Origin: Zeimonas arvi
GTDB lineage: Bacteria; Pseudomonadota; Gammaproteobacteria; Burkholderiales; Burkholderiaceae_E
Length of the DNA stretch: 64,000 nt
Assembly: GCF_008039575.1 (NCBI RefSeq)
Contig: NZ_VDUY01000002.1
Location: 552,105 to 616,104, forward strand
Direction of reading: 5' to 3'
Position 1 is the first letter of the stretch; every line of letters begins with the position of its first letter. The notes below the pieces were generated by a model. That model searched no databases. It worked only from the letters and a program-made list of their open reading frames with translations, and had not been told where the DNA came from. The position numbers and the translations under genes are program-made. This document shows, in pieces, positions 10,001-19,224 of this stretch.

Positions 10001-10238
10001 GGCGCCGGCCGAAGTCGTCCCGAAGCAGCGACTCGAGGCGATCGTGGAGAGCGCCGGCCTGCAGTGGGTCGAAACCACGGCGCCAGCCCCGGCCGTCGAA
10101 CCCGAGTTCGTCCCGCCGCCGCGGCCGGCGCGCAAGCGCAAGCCGCGCACGGTGATCGCCAACGAGCCGCTGCAACAGGTCGAGACGGCGGCGTCCCCTG
10201 CGGACAAGCCGAACGACGAAGGCCAGCAGGCGGGCTGA
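7092..10238 (+). CDS. rne: Ribonuclease E
   Basis: Essential endoribonuclease and scaffold of the RNA degradosome. The start [21 protein letters not shown] is the family signature. The catalytic half matches E. coli closely: S1 domain (about 35-120), DNase I-like site with Asp301 ([20 protein letters not shown]) and Asp344 ([11 protein letters not shown]), and the Zn-link C402-PR-C405. The non-catalytic half (about 530-1048) is different: Ala/Pro-rich linkers, a Gly/Arg/Glu-rich stretch and a long RPERGER-type repeat, then an Arg-rich block [13 protein letters not shown] and a basic tail [20 protein letters not shown]. These are candidate RNA-binding and partner-docking segments. 1048 residues is normal for a long RNase E. 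A strong terminator follows 45 bp after the stop. Confidence 0.97.
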   Translation: MKRMLFNATHSEELRVAIVDGQKLIDIDIESAGRESRKSNIYKGVITRVEPSLEACFVNYGEERHGFLPFKEISKAFFKAGVDASKARIQDAISEGMEVIVQVDKEERGNKGAALTTYISLAGRYLVLMPNNPRGGGVSRRVEGEDRQELRETMDKLQHPSGMSLIARTAGIGRTAEELQWDLNYLLQLWTAIEQAAGSAPGPFLIYQESSLVIRAIRDYFSPDIGEVLIDTDDIYEQARQFMVHVMPDMVSRVKRYRDDTPLFSRFQIEHQIETAHSRLVPLPSGGAVVIDHTEALVAIDVNSARATRGSDIEETALRTNLEAADEVARQMRLRDLGGLIVIDFIDMESAKNQREVEQRLKDALHYDRARVQTGKISRFGLMELSRQRLRPALVEGSHITCPRCNGTGVIRDIESSALHVLRVIQEDAMKESTAAVYAQVPVDVATYLLNEKRSELNKLEARLKVEIVLIPNKHLETPHYRTERLRHDDDRLANYKASYALAEAPEEEETYLDRKLEAAKPRQEAAVKGIRPELPPPAPAAAPASAPAATPAPAVRPVAAAQPMLGDDGLLGKILGWFRKKPANEAEATPATRPAAAPAAGGAEGRRTREGREGRGGRGRREGREGGEGREGREGREARGPRPALPNGGEGEGRRRGGRREDREGREDLDRGTRGERAERGERPERGERAERPERGERVERPDRAERGERVERPERAERPERGDRPERGDRADRPERGERRRGRGRDLARPEGEVAGEVPAAETDRLAAAAAGVAGAAAVAEDMQVGRPVVEPLEQASLATASGGAEEGADIEAPEADEAAGEERRRRPRRRRGGRRAEGAQAEAAVDTGEEGAAVEAPVAEPAAAVEPVAIEPVTTRPPVVEPGAPASAAPAAPVERATAEPTAPAPVAVAAAEPAQAEVQALRAADEPAGPVVLQSSLPFGGAAPTVEAARAEAPRVDAPLAVEPTPAPAEVVPKQRLEAIVESAGLQWVETTAPAPAVEPEFVPPPRPARKRKPRTVIANEPLQQVETAASPADKPNDEGQQAG
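9117..9320 (+). repeat. Arg/Glu repeat tract inside rne
   Basis: Imperfect tandem DNA repeats of 6- and 12-15-bp units (variants of GAGCGTCCCGAACGTGGC) encode about 68 residues built from GER, RAER, RPER and RPDR steps in the RNase E scaffold. The repeats stay in frame throughout. The product is a highly charged, disordered or single-alpha-helix-like segment. Such tracts vary in length between relatives by slippage, so the copy number here may be strain-specific. Confidence 0.85.
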
Positions 10239-10283
10239 GCGCTCGGTGCCGGAGTGCGCCCTGGCCGGGCGCACCAAAGACGA

Positions 10284-10317
10284 AGGGGCCGCTCCGGTAA
10301 AGGAGCGGCCCCTTTTT
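10284..10317 (+). terminator. Rho-independent terminator after rne
   Basis: A perfect 12-bp stem (AGGGGCCGCTCC at 10284-10295 and its complement at 10302-10313) with a 6-nt loop is followed by a run of T. It lies 45 bp after the rne stop and before the convergent formate dehydrogenase gene end. The T run is on the plus-strand side, so rne is the main client; the mirrored stem may also slow transcripts from the other side. Confidence 0.92.
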
Positions 10318-10374
10318 CGTGTCGACCTGCGCGGGACTCGCCAGCGGCCTCGTGTTCCCGGCCGGCCTCGGGAA

Positions 10375-11457
10375 TCAGCCCTGCCTGGGTTGGGCGACCG
10401 CCGCCGGCGGCAAGGCGGAGCCCTCGGAGCGCACCGCCGGGATGCGACCGGCCTTGATGTCGTCGTACCAGTACTCGTGGTGCTCCTTGGCCCAGGTCTC
10501 GTCGACATAGCCGGTCTTCATCGCGTCGAGCGCGCCCTGCATGCCGATCGTGCCGATGTAGATGTGGCCGGCGATCATGGCCATGAACAGCATCGCGGCG
10601 CCGACGTGGATCCACCATGCGTCCTGCATCAGCGAGCGGGTCTGCCCGAAGTTCGGGAAGTCGAGGATGAAGCCGGTGGCGCCGACCACGATCCCCAGCA
10701 GCACGACGCCGCCCCAGAAGATCATCTTCTCGCCTGCATTGAAGCGATGACTGGGGACATGGCCGCCCTTCGTGAACAGGCCGCCCGCCTTGGCGAACCA
10801 CTGCAGGTCATAGGCCTTCGGGATGTTGTCCTTCACGAACATCAGGAACATCGCGATGGTCGTGGCTGCGAACAGCGGACCCACGAAGTTGTGCGAGGTC
10901 TTCGACATGATCGCGAGCCACGAGAACGGCACCGGCCCGAACAGCGGCAGGAGCACGTGCTTGCCGAACAGCAGGACCAGCCCGGTGATGGCCAGCGTGA
11001 CGAAGCAGGCGGCGTTGGTCCAGTGGATCGCCCGCTCGACCACGGTGAAGCGTTCGATCCTGCGGCCGGATTCGGGCTCGCTCAGGCGGATCGTGCCGCG
11101 CAGCAGGTAGAAGGCCGCGATCAGCGCCAGCACGCCCACCAGGAACCAGCCGCCGCCCTGGGTCATGGGCCCGTTGCGCAACTCGCGCCAAGGCTCGCCG
11201 CCCGGATCGATCAGCACCCCGCCTTCGTTGGCCGGGAGGGTGGTGTAGTGGGTTTCACCGGAATTCACCGCCCGCCAGACCGGCGCGTTGTTCAGCGGCT
11301 GGATCTTCTGCCGCGCCGCCTGGTCGTCGCGGGTGACCTCGAAGATGTTCGCGCCTTGCGGACCCGCCGCCGCGCCTGCCGGCGGCTGCTGCTGAGCCGA
11401 CGCGGTGGCGGCCAGCAGGCCGAGTCCCAGCGCGAGCGCGCGGATCGCCTTGTTCAT
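10375..11457 (-). CDS. fdhC: Formate dehydrogenase gamma subunit (cytochrome b)
   Basis: Membrane cytochrome b subunit that passes formate electrons to quinone. Residues 1-21 look like a cleavable signal peptide (ALGLGLLAATASA). A periplasmic region of about 75 residues follows, then a membrane segment at about 103-120 and the four-helix core with histidine heme ligands in ERAIHWTNAACFVTL, KTSHNFVGP, PSHRFNAGEK and AGHIYIG. At 360 residues it is the long form found in FDH3-type complexes. It overlaps the lipoprotein gene by 4 bp and is the last gene of the operon, converging on the rne terminator. Confidence 0.92.
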   Translation of the reverse strand: MNKAIRALALGLGLLAATASAQQQPPAGAAAGPQGANIFEVTRDDQAARQKIQPLNNAPVWRAVNSGETHYTTLPANEGGVLIDPGGEPWRELRNGPMTQGGGWFLVGVLALIAAFYLLRGTIRLSEPESGRRIERFTVVERAIHWTNAACFVTLAITGLVLLFGKHVLLPLFGPVPFSWLAIMSKTSHNFVGPLFAATTIAMFLMFVKDNIPKAYDLQWFAKAGGLFTKGGHVPSHRFNAGEKMIFWGGVVLLGIVVGATGFILDFPNFGQTRSLMQDAWWIHVGAAMLFMAMIAGHIYIGTIGMQGALDAMKTGYVDETWAKEHHEYWYDDIKAGRIPAVRSEGSALPPAAVAQPRQG

Positions 11458-11720
11458 CTGGCAGCCCCTCCTCCGATGCGAACGTTCTCGTTCTGCCCCT
11501 GCATCCGCGCCTGGAGCGCGGACTCCCAGCTCGCCTTGTCGCCGCGAGTGAAGTTGCCCGCCTGATAGGCGACCGCATCACCGCTCCAGGGCTTTGTGTC
11601 GTGCTTGACCGTCGTGCCGGGTACCTTGGCGGCGGCGGCGTCCTGAGGCTTCTCGCCGCAGGCCGCCAGGCCGGCGGCAAGGGCCAGCGCGGTCACGGAA
11701 ACGAAAATGGATCGCTTCAT
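11454..11720 (-). CDS. Small lipoprotein in formate dehydrogenase operon
   Basis: An 88-residue protein with a lipoprotein signal: MKRSIFVSV, hydrophobic core and lipobox LAAC with Cys21. The mature part is short and polar (KPWSGDAVAYQAGNFTRGDKASWESALQ) with no known fold recognised. It is packed between the Fe-S subunit (3 bp) and the cytochrome subunit (4-bp overlap), so it is co-translated with the complex. A periplasm-facing anchor or assembly role is an inference from position only. Confidence 0.8.
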   Translation of the reverse strand: MKRSIFVSVTALALAAGLAACGEKPQDAAAAKVPGTTVKHDTKPWSGDAVAYQAGNFTRGDKASWESALQARMQGQNENVRIGGGAAR

Positions 11721-11723
11721 GGC

Positions 11724-12344
11724 TCAGCTCCCTTGCCGGGCCGGCGCGCCCTGCTGCTGGCCGGGACCGTAGGCGGTGCCCCAGCCCCAGACTTCGGCGC
11801 CCTTGCCGCGCGTCAGGACACGCTGCCGGTAGATGTTGGCGACGATGTCGCCATCGCCGCCCAGCAGGGCCTTGGTCGAGCACATCTCGGCGCAGGCCGG
11901 GAGCTTGCCTTCGGCGAGACGGTTGCGGCCGTACTTCTTGAACTCGGCCTCGGAGCCGTCCTTGTCGGGGCCGCCGGCACAGAAGGTGCACTTGTCCATC
12001 TTGCCGCGCATGCCGAAGGCGCCGGCCTGCGGGAACTGCGGCGCGCCGAACGGGCAGGCGTAGAAGCAGTAGCCGCAGCCGATGCACAGGTCCTTGTCGT
12101 GCAGCACCACCCCCTCGTCGGTGCGGTAGAAGCAGTCGACCGGGCACACCGCCATGCACGGTGCGTCGGAGCAGTGCATGCACGCGACCGAGATCGAGCG
12201 CTCGCCAGGCACGCCGTCGTTGATCGTGACCACGCGCCGGCGGTTCACGCCCCAGGGCACCTCGTGCTCCTGCTTGCAGGCGGTGACGCAGCCGTTGCAC
12301 TCGATGCAGCGTTCGGCGTCGCAAAGAAACTTCATTCGGGCCAT
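11724..12344 (-). CDS. fdhB: Formate dehydrogenase beta (4x4Fe-4S) subunit
   Basis: Electron-transfer subunit linking the catalytic subunit to cytochrome b. The 206-residue protein has four cysteine clusters: CIECNGCVTACK (Cys13-23), CMHCSDAPCMAVCPVDC, CIGCGYCFYACPFG and the final CTFCAGG...CAEMC set, as in FdnH/HybA-type proteins. No transmembrane anchor is present, which fits the short FDH3 type rather than E. coli FdnH. It lies 38 bp after the catalytic gene on the same strand. Confidence 0.95.
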   Translation of the reverse strand: MARMKFLCDAERCIECNGCVTACKQEHEVPWGVNRRRVVTINDGVPGERSISVACMHCSDAPCMAVCPVDCFYRTDEGVVLHDKDLCIGCGYCFYACPFGAPQFPQAGAFGMRGKMDKCTFCAGGPDKDGSEAEFKKYGRNRLAEGKLPACAEMCSTKALLGGDGDIVANIYRQRVLTRGKGAEVWGWGTAYGPGQQQGAPARQGS

Positions 12345-12382
12345 CTTTATTCCCCTTGTTCCTTTCTATCGCGCGATGCGGG

Positions 12383-15331
12383 TCAGGCGGTGAACTTCTC
12401 GACCTGGCAGATCGTCGTCTTGGTCTCCTGCATCATCGTGACCGAGTCGTAGCCGTAGGTCGTCGCGGTGTTCACCGCTTCGCCGCGCACGACCGGCGAG
12501 GCGCCCTCCGGATAGAACTCCTTCAGGTCGCGGCCCTGCCACCAGCCGGCGAAATGGAAGGGCATCCAGCAGGTGTCCGGGCCCACACGCTCGGTGACCA
12601 GCGCCTTGACCTTCAGTCGCGCGCCGGTCGGCGTGCTCAGCCAGACGTACTCGCCATTGCGGATGCCACGGTCGTTCGCCGCCCTCGGGTTGATCTCCAC
12701 GAAGGAATCCTGCTGCAGTTCGGCGAGCCAGGGGTTCGACCGCGTCTCGTCGCCGCCGCCTTCGTACTCGACCAGTCGCCCCGACGACAGGATCAGCGGG
12801 AACTTCTCATGCAGCTTGTTCTCGACGTTCTTCTGCTGCAGCGACTTGTACAGCGTGGGCATGCGCCAGAACTTGGTCTTGTCGTCGTGCGTCGGATACT
12901 TGGCCACCAGATCGGGGCGCGTGCCGTAGATCGGCTCGCGGTGCTGCGGGATCGGGTCGGGGAAGTTCCAGACCACGGCCCGGGCCCTGGCGTTGCCGAA
13001 GGGATAGCACCCGTGATTCTTCATGACGACTCGGATGATGCCGCCCGAAGAATCGGTCTTCCAGTTCTTGCCTTCGGCCGCCTTCTTCTCGGCGTCGGTC
13101 AGCTCGTCCCACCAGCCCAGCTTCTTGAGCAGCGCGTGGTCGAACTCGGGGTAGCCGGTCTGGATCTCCGCGCCCTTGGAGTGCGAGCCGTCGGCCGCCA
13201 GCAGGGAGACGCCTTCGCGCTCCACGCCGAAGTTCGCGCGGAAATTGCCGCCGCCGTCCATCACGTGGCGGTCGGTCTGGTACAGGTTCGGCGACCCCGG
13301 GTGCTTGAGTTCGGGAGTGCCCCAGCAGGGCCAGGGCAGCCCGAAGTAGTCGCCGTCGCACGGCCCGCCGTTCGCGCGAAGGGTCTTCACGTCGAAGGTG
13401 TTCATGTGCTTCATGTGGAGCTTGAGCCGCTCCGGCGACTGGCCGGTGTAGCCGATGGTCCAGATGCTGCGGTTGACCTCGCGCAGGATCGATTCGATCT
13501 CGGGCTCGTTCCACTCGATCCCGTGCTTGCTCTGCTTGATCAGCTTGTAGTTCTTCGACAGCTGCTCGCCAAAGCCCAGGCGCTCGGCCATTGCCTGCAT
13601 GATCGTGTGATCGGGCATGGACTCGAACAGCGGCTCGATGACCTTTTCGCGCCACTGCAGTGACCGGTTCGACGCGGTCGCGGAGCCCGAGGTCTCGAAC
13701 TGCGTGGCCGCCGGCAGCAGGTAGACCGCGCGGTTGGGGTTGCGGTCCTTCGGGTCGCCCGGCATGGCGGCCATGGCAGCGGTCGCCGACGGATACGGAT
13801 CGACGACGACCAGCAGGTCCAGCTTGTCCATCGCGCGTTTCATCTCGACGCCGCGCGACTGCGAGTTCGGCGCATGGCCCCAGTAGATGACGGCGCGCAG
13901 GTTGCTCGGCTGGTCGAGCGCCTCCTTGGGCTCGAGCACGCCGTCGATCCACCGCGACACCGTCGTGCCGGACTTGGTCATCATGCCTTCGGCGAACTGG
14001 CTCTTGATCCAGTCGTAGTCCACGCCCCAGACGGCCGCGAAGTGCTTCCAGGAACCCTCGGCGACACCGTAGTAGCCGGGCAGCGAGTCGGGGTTGGGGC
14101 CGATGTCAGTCGCGCCCTGCACGTTGTCGTGGCCACGGAAGATGTTCGCGCCGCCCCCGGGCACGCCGACATTGCCCAGCGCGAGCTGCAGGATGCAGGA
14201 AGCGCGCACCATGGCGTTGCCGATCGAGTGCTGGGTCTGGCCCATGCACCAGACCAGTGTGGACGGCCGGTTCTTGGCCATCATCTCGGCGGCCTTGTAG
14301 ATGACCTCCTCGGGGCAGCCGGTGGCCTCCTCGACCTTGTCCGGCGTCCACTTGGCGAGGACGTCCTCGCGGACCTTGTCCATCCCGTAGACGCGGTCGT
14401 TGATGTACTTCTGGTCTTCCCAGCCGTTCTTGAAGATGTGGTACAGGATGCCGAACAGCACCGGCACGTCGGTGCCGGAGCGGAACCGGATGTAATGGTC
14501 CGCCTTGGCCGCAGTGCGGGTGAAGCGAGGGTCGGCGACGATCATCTTCGCGCCGTGCTCCTTGGCGCTGAGCATGTGCAGCATCGACACCGGGTGGGCC
14601 TCGGCCGCATTCGAACCGATGTACAACGCGCATTTCGTGTTCTGCATGTCGTTGTACGAGTTCGTCATCGCGCCGTAGCCCCAGGTGTTCGCGACACCCG
14701 CCACCGTGGTGGAGTGGCAGATCCGCGCCTGGTGGTCCATGTTGTTCGTGCCGAAGAACGACACGAACTTGCGCATCAGGTACGACTGCTCGTTGCCGTG
14801 CTTGGACGATCCGATCCAGAAGGTCGCGTCGGGACCCGATTCCTTCTTGATCTGCTTGAGCCTGTCGGTGATCTCGTCGAGCGCCTGCTGCCAGCTGATC
14901 CGCTGGTACTTTCCGTCGACCAGCTTCATCGGGGCCTTGAGGCGGTACTCGCCGTGACCATGCTCGCGGATCGACGCGCCCTTGGCGCAGTGCGCACCCA
15001 GGTTGATCGGCGAATCGAACACCGGCTCCTGGCGAACCCAGACGCCGTTCTCGACCACGGCATCGATCGCGCAACCCACCGAACAGTGGGTGCACACGGT
15101 GCGGCGGACCTCGGACTTCGTGCCGCCGGCCGCCTGCTGGGCCTGGGCGGGGCGGATCATGCCGGCCGACATGCCGGCCACGGCGACACCCGCGCCGGCA
15201 CCGACGCCCGAACGCTTCAGGAAGCTGCGACGATCCATCGTCGCACCGAAGGCCGCCCCGACGCCGCGGGCGAGACTCGCGGCGAGACCGCCCGCTGCCG
15301 GCGAACCGGCCGATTTGCGCTGCAGTTGCAT
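12383..15331 (-). CDS. fdhA: Formate dehydrogenase catalytic subunit (Mo/W-bis-MGD, Cys type)
   Basis: Oxidises formate to CO2. The 982-residue protein has a twin-arginine signal (MDRRSFLKR, Arg34-Arg35), a 4Fe-4S motif C80-x2-C83-x3-C87-x27-C115, and the molybdopterin oxidoreductase domains. The metal ligand is Cys205 in HQARICHSTTV, where selenoproteins have Sec; no in-frame TGA is used. The start MQLQRKSAG has a strong AGGAGG site 6 bp upstream. The TAT motif is internal, about 32 residues from this start, so a second start at residue 32 (MDRRSF) is possible. TAT signal implies a periplasmic enzyme exported with FdhB. Confidence 0.96.
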   Translation of the reverse strand: MQLQRKSAGSPAAGGLAASLARGVGAAFGATMDRRSFLKRSGVGAGAGVAVAGMSAGMIRPAQAQQAAGGTKSEVRRTVCTHCSVGCAIDAVVENGVWVRQEPVFDSPINLGAHCAKGASIREHGHGEYRLKAPMKLVDGKYQRISWQQALDEITDRLKQIKKESGPDATFWIGSSKHGNEQSYLMRKFVSFFGTNNMDHQARICHSTTVAGVANTWGYGAMTNSYNDMQNTKCALYIGSNAAEAHPVSMLHMLSAKEHGAKMIVADPRFTRTAAKADHYIRFRSGTDVPVLFGILYHIFKNGWEDQKYINDRVYGMDKVREDVLAKWTPDKVEEATGCPEEVIYKAAEMMAKNRPSTLVWCMGQTQHSIGNAMVRASCILQLALGNVGVPGGGANIFRGHDNVQGATDIGPNPDSLPGYYGVAEGSWKHFAAVWGVDYDWIKSQFAEGMMTKSGTTVSRWIDGVLEPKEALDQPSNLRAVIYWGHAPNSQSRGVEMKRAMDKLDLLVVVDPYPSATAAMAAMPGDPKDRNPNRAVYLLPAATQFETSGSATASNRSLQWREKVIEPLFESMPDHTIMQAMAERLGFGEQLSKNYKLIKQSKHGIEWNEPEIESILREVNRSIWTIGYTGQSPERLKLHMKHMNTFDVKTLRANGGPCDGDYFGLPWPCWGTPELKHPGSPNLYQTDRHVMDGGGNFRANFGVEREGVSLLAADGSHSKGAEIQTGYPEFDHALLKKLGWWDELTDAEKKAAEGKNWKTDSSGGIIRVVMKNHGCYPFGNARARAVVWNFPDPIPQHREPIYGTRPDLVAKYPTHDDKTKFWRMPTLYKSLQQKNVENKLHEKFPLILSSGRLVEYEGGGDETRSNPWLAELQQDSFVEINPRAANDRGIRNGEYVWLSTPTGARLKVKALVTERVGPDTCWMPFHFAGWWQGRDLKEFYPEGASPVVRGEAVNTATTYGYDSVTMMQETKTTICQVEKFTA

Positions 15332-15347
15332 GGTGGGCCTCCTGTGC

Positions 15348-15554
15348 TCAGACCAAGGTGGTGCGGTAGTAATGCCGGATGTGGTCGGTGACGTGATAGC
15401 CGCCACCGCCCTTCGCATGCTTTTGCGGCTGCGGCGCCTGTTCGCCCGCGGGCAGCGAGCCCTTGCTGGCGAGCACCGCCGCGCCGGCTGCGCCGGCCGC
15501 GCCCGCGCCCATCAGGAAACCCCGCCGTCCGGAAACAGGCTTTTTCGCTTTCAT
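15348..15554 (-). CDS. Formate dehydrogenase region TAT-signal peptide protein
   Basis: A 68-residue protein that is mostly a twin-arginine signal: SGRRGFLMGAGAAGAAGAAVL, then a basic, His-rich tail HVTDHIRHYYRTTLV. It belongs to the small family seen just upstream of FDH catalytic genes (formate dehydrogenase region TAT target). It is 16 bp from fdhA and 12 bp from the chaperone gene. The function is unknown; the conserved tail and position suggest help in export or assembly of the complex. Confidence 0.88.
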   Translation of the reverse strand: MKAKKPVSGRRGFLMGAGAAGAAGAAVLASKGSLPAGEQAPQPQKHAKGGGGYHVTDHIRHYYRTTLV

Positions 15555-15566
15555 CGCGTCACTCCT

Positions 15567-16196
15567 TCATTCGAAGTCGAAGGCCTGGCGCTCGATCGAG
15601 AGGAACACCCTCGCGAGTCGCGCCACATGCTTGTAGAAATCGGTGAGACCCGAGTGCTCGATCGCATCGCACAGCGGCTCGAAACACGGGGCAAGGAACC
15701 GGGAAAAGAAATCGCGCTGGGTTTCCAGCGAGGACAGCCGGGGATCGGCGGAGCCGATCAGGATCGCCATGGTCTCGCAGAGCGCGGCGAAATGGTCTTC
15801 GGTCTGGCCGATGTCTGCGCGGCCGGCCAGCCCCAGTTCGGCGAGCCGCTCGCGAACCGCCACCAGCGGGCGATCGTGCAGGAAGCCGCTCAGGTACCAG
15901 GAGGCGTACAGGAAGATCTCGGACTTGCCGACCCCGATGAATGCGGCGTCGTATTCCTCGGCGACCGCCGCGGGCTCGGCCTGGGCGCAGGCCTCCGCGA
16001 GCCCGGCCACCGCCTGCAGGAAGGGGGGCGCCTCGGAACCGGGATGGCCCGCCGGCGCCGCAGCCGCGACCGCGGCGAGCGTGGCGGCGTCGGGCGGCGC
16101 CGCGAACAGCCGGCCGAGCAGCAGGTACCAGTCGCGGCGCGCCTGGTCCTCGTCGGCGAGCGCCGCGGCCATTGGCAAGGCGCGTGGCTCGCTCAT
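15567..16196 (-). CDS. TorD/DmsD-family maturation chaperone
   Basis: Cytoplasmic chaperone that binds the TAT signal of molybdoenzymes until the cofactor is in place. The 209-residue all-helical protein carries the family features: an N-terminal RRDWYLLLGRLFAAPPD helix, EEYDAAFIGVGKSEIFLYASWYLSG in the centre, and the E-D-H motif region GQTEDHFAALCETM. It overlaps the Fe-S protein gene upstream by 4 bp and precedes the TAT peptide and fdhA, which are its likely clients. Confidence 0.9.
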   Translation of the reverse strand: MSEPRALPMAAALADEDQARRDWYLLLGRLFAAPPDAATLAAVAAAAPAGHPGSEAPPFLQAVAGLAEACAQAEPAAVAEEYDAAFIGVGKSEIFLYASWYLSGFLHDRPLVAVRERLAELGLAGRADIGQTEDHFAALCETMAILIGSADPRLSSLETQRDFFSRFLAPCFEPLCDAIEHSGLTDFYKHVARLARVFLSIERQAFDFE

Positions 16197-18343
16197 CCCC
16201 TGCCTCCGGGCCCGGTGAAGTCGAAGATCGTGGCCTCGTCATTGGTGGAAAACATGTCGGCGACCCGGCAATCGGCGCACATCTGGAGCCGGCGCAAGGC
16301 CTTCTCTCCGCCGAACATCGAATGTGTGGTGAGCCGGGCAGTCATGTTCTCGATCATCTGCCGGGTGCCGAACGCCTTGCCACAGGACACGCAGTGGAAA
16401 GGTTGCGCTTCGTTCAGGACCCGGGCCGACCGCGCCTCCTCGTCGAACAGATACCGCGATTCGAGCGTGATCGCCTGCTCGGGGCAAGTGGTCGCGCACA
16501 ACCCGCACTGGACGCAGTTCCGCTCGATGAACCGGAGCTGCGGGAGTTCGCCGCCGTCCTGCAGCGCCGACTCCGGACACGCGCCCACGCAGGCAAGGCA
16601 TAAGGTACAACTGTCCTGACTGACCTGCAAGGTGCCGAACGCCGCGCCCGCCGGCAGGGGCGTCTCGCGCGGGACCTCGCGCTTGCCCGCACGGGCGCGT
16701 TCGACCAGATGCTGCACCGCGAACTCGATCGCCCGCCGCTTTTCGTCGGGCAGCGCGAAACTGGCGGGGACGTCGACCGCCGGCAGGCCCGCGGTGGCAC
16801 GGAAGGCTGCGTGCAGCGCCAGCCGATCGTCGGTGCGCAGCGCGCGCAGGCGCGGGCCCTGCAGGCCTAGGGCGGCGAGCAGCACGCGGCCGGTCTCGAA
16901 CTGCCGGGTCAGCGCCTCGAAATAGCCTTCGTCGGTGTCCGGCGTGAACAGCACGGTGACCGACGCGGCGCCCCAGGCCACCGCCCCCAGCGCGAGATCG
17001 AGCCCCACGGAACCGGGGTGATGGACCGGCACCGGGATCAGGTCGGCCGGCAGGCCGGGCGCGACCGGCCGCCTCGCGGCCGGCCCGCGCGCGGCATCGC
17101 CGGGGCGCGCGCGTGCGAGCGACTCGAGCAGCACGCGGCCGGCGCCATCGTCGTGGAAGACCAGATGCGGGTCGCGGCCGCCTTCGGCGCGGAACGCAGC
17201 GAGGCCGGTCCGGATTCGCGCGCCGAGCGAGGACGCCGACGGGAACGCGTAGGAAATCGCGCCGGACGGGCACACCGCGGTACAGCCGCCGCAACCCATG
17301 CACAGGAAGGGTTCGACGCGAATCGTGTCGCCCTGCGACGTGATGGCGCCGGTGGAGCAGACGTCGATGCAGGCCGTGCAACCGGTCTTGCCGTTGCGGC
17401 CGTGCGCGCAGATCCGTGCCTCGTAGCGGAAGTACCTGGGCTTCTCGAACTCGCCGACCAGGGTCGATAGCTTCAGCGCGGCCTGCATCTGCTCGGCCGG
17501 GTCGCTGCCCGGGTGCAGGTAGCCCTGGGGCAACTCGTGGGCGCGGAACGCGGGCTCGCGGCGCAGGTCGAGGATCAGGTCGTAGCTGCCGCCACGCGTC
17601 GTATCGAGTCGCGAGAAGTCGATCGCGCCGATCTCCCCGCAGGCGCTCACGCACTGGCGATGCGACTTGCAGCGCTCGAGGTCGACCTGCAGGCCCTCGC
17701 CGATCGCGCCTTCCGGACAGGCGGCCTGGCAGGCACCGCAGCGCACGCAGGCCTCGAGGTCGATCGGGTTGCGCTGCTTCCAGCGCGCCTGGAAGGCGCC
17801 GAGCCAGCCCTCGATCTCGACCTCGTCGCCGGAAGCGACCGGGAACTCGCGGCTTGCCGGCAGGGGCGCCCAGGCGCGGCCGGTGACCAGCACCGAGACC
17901 GACAGGGTTCCACTGAGCCGCTCCGCCCAGTCGAGCGCAGCGCCGGCATCGCCGACGATCAGCACCCTGCCCGCCGAGCGATAGCTGACGGTGGGCACCG
18001 CATCCTGCGTGGCGGCCGCCGCCATGGCGACCAGCGCGGAGATCTTCGGGCCCGCGCGCTCGCCCTGCTCGCCCCAGCCCGCCAGTTCGCGGATGTTGAC
18101 GAAGCGAAGCGGTGCGACCGACCGCCTGCCTTCGGCGAGCTCGCGAAAGACAGGGGCTTCCTGGGTGCAGGTGACGAGCACGTCGTCGGTGCCCTCCACC
18201 GCGTCGAGGAAGCGGGAAAGGTCGCGGCGGCACAGGGAGTCCACGCGATCCACGCGCATCGGGGGACGCGCGGGCAAGGCCTCCAGGGCACCATCCAGCG
18301 CAACCGTCCGGTTGCAGCTGCAGGCAAGGACCTTAGTCTCCAA
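16193..18343 (-). CDS. Multi-cluster 4Fe-4S protein of formate dehydrogenase locus
   Basis: A 716-residue iron-sulfur protein. It starts at TTG (METKVLACSCNRTVALD); the KVLACSCNRT start is kept because similar Cys-x-Cys openings are conserved in HdrA-like electron-transfer proteins. Ferredoxin-type motifs follow: CVRCGACQAACP (about 199), CAHGRNGKTGCTACIDVC, CMGCGGCTAVCP, CTLCLACVGACP and CVQCGLCATTCP, plus C-terminal CVSCGK and CADC pairs. No membrane segment, so cytoplasmic. It overlaps the chaperone gene by 4 bp. The role in FDH biogenesis or electron supply is inferred from its constant presence in such loci. Confidence 0.85.
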   Translation of the reverse strand: METKVLACSCNRTVALDGALEALPARPPMRVDRVDSLCRRDLSRFLDAVEGTDDVLVTCTQEAPVFRELAEGRRSVAPLRFVNIRELAGWGEQGERAGPKISALVAMAAAATQDAVPTVSYRSAGRVLIVGDAGAALDWAERLSGTLSVSVLVTGRAWAPLPASREFPVASGDEVEIEGWLGAFQARWKQRNPIDLEACVRCGACQAACPEGAIGEGLQVDLERCKSHRQCVSACGEIGAIDFSRLDTTRGGSYDLILDLRREPAFRAHELPQGYLHPGSDPAEQMQAALKLSTLVGEFEKPRYFRYEARICAHGRNGKTGCTACIDVCSTGAITSQGDTIRVEPFLCMGCGGCTAVCPSGAISYAFPSASSLGARIRTGLAAFRAEGGRDPHLVFHDDGAGRVLLESLARARPGDAARGPAARRPVAPGLPADLIPVPVHHPGSVGLDLALGAVAWGAASVTVLFTPDTDEGYFEALTRQFETGRVLLAALGLQGPRLRALRTDDRLALHAAFRATAGLPAVDVPASFALPDEKRRAIEFAVQHLVERARAGKREVPRETPLPAGAAFGTLQVSQDSCTLCLACVGACPESALQDGGELPQLRFIERNCVQCGLCATTCPEQAITLESRYLFDEEARSARVLNEAQPFHCVSCGKAFGTRQMIENMTARLTTHSMFGGEKALRRLQMCADCRVADMFSTNDEATIFDFTGPGGRG

Positions 18344-18546
18344 TTTCGCGGGCTCTGCTGTAGTTCTAATCGATCGGATCCTGGCCCCGATCCGGCTTGC
18401 GGAATGCGAGGCGCGCGGCCTGTGCTCAGGCTTTCACATGATCCTATCAGCAATACTGGCAGCCTTGCCAGATGGGCTCCTTCGAAAGGCAGGCAAACCC
18501 TGTCTCACCCCCGGGCCTTCTGCCGACAGCCGTACTGGCAGCACCT

Positions 18547-19224
18547 CTATTCCGGCGACCGATTGCCTTGCGGCTTCGCCACCTCGGTCTGCGGGCCCGC
18601 CACCTCGCCCTGGGGATCCGTGGCAATGGGGGTCGCCTGCGCCCCGACGCCCGCCTCGCCAGCGCCGGCCCCGACTTGCACGGGCGCCGCGCCTTCGGGA
18701 GGCGCACCCGGCGCCCCCAACGCGGCAGTCGACGCGACGCGGGGCGGCTCGCCGACTCGAGGCTCCTCGACCGCTTCGTCGAACAGGCCGACCGCCCGGC
18801 TCTGCGCCAGGCGGCGCAGCAGACCTTCGGGAATCGGCGTCGTCTGGCTGTAGTCCTCGATGTAGACGTCGAGCCCGTCCATCACGTTGAAGGCGGGATC
18901 GGCGAAGAGCTTCTTGAGCGCTGCGTTGCGGGTCGCCGACGCGACATCGCGCCGCAGGAAGGGCGTGAAATCCGATTCGGGCGTCAACGAGTCGATCGAC
19001 GGCAATTCTCGCGGCGGCGTGTCGCCCCGGTCCTCGCCCGCCTGGACTGCAGCGACCGAGGGGCCTTGCGCCGCCTTGTCCGGACGTTCGTCGACATCGG
19101 CTTCCGCCGTCGCCGGCCAGGGGTCGGCCGGCACGCCGTCCGGCACCGCTGCCGGCGGCTCGCCTTCAGCCGAGTCGCGCTCGCGCTTCAGGCGCGCCCA
19201 GCGCGAAAGGAAGCCTTCAGCCAT
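18547..19224 (-). CDS. DUF3306 protein, formate dehydrogenase locus
   Basis: A 225-residue protein with the DUF3306 core: [11 protein letters not shown] at the N terminus and [20 protein letters not shown]...[26 protein letters not shown], then a low-complexity Ala/Pro/Gly tail. The function is unknown. It overlaps the DUF3305 gene by 8 bp, so the pair is translationally coupled; both are regular companions of FDH clusters in betaproteobacteria. A 203-bp gap with no gene separates it from the Fe-S protein gene; nothing definite is seen there. Confidence 0.85.
   Translation of the reverse strand: MAEGFLSRWARLKRERDSAEGEPPAAVPDGVPADPWPATAEADVDERPDKAAQGPSVAAVQAGEDRGDTPPRELPSIDSLTPESDFTPFLRRDVASATRNAALKKLFADPAFNVMDGLDVYIEDYSQTTPIPEGLLRRLAQSRAVGLFDEAVEEPRVGEPPRVASTAALGAPGAPPEGAAPVQVGAGAGEAGVGAQATPIATDPQGEVAGPQTEVAKPQGNRSPE

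Noticed and set aside
6954..10508. Long open frame on the minus strand opposite rne (1184 codons)
   Set aside because: It is the antisense of rne; the product is Arg/Ala/Gly-rich without family features, typical of GC-rich codon structure.
12383..15331. Selenocysteine insertion in formate dehydrogenase
   Set aside because: The ligand position has Cys205 (TGC) in ARICHS; no in-frame TGA interrupts the gene.
13874..15391. Open frame opposite the formate dehydrogenase catalytic gene (505 codons)
   Set aside because: Antisense to a conserved gene; His/Val/Arg-rich product lacks any family match.
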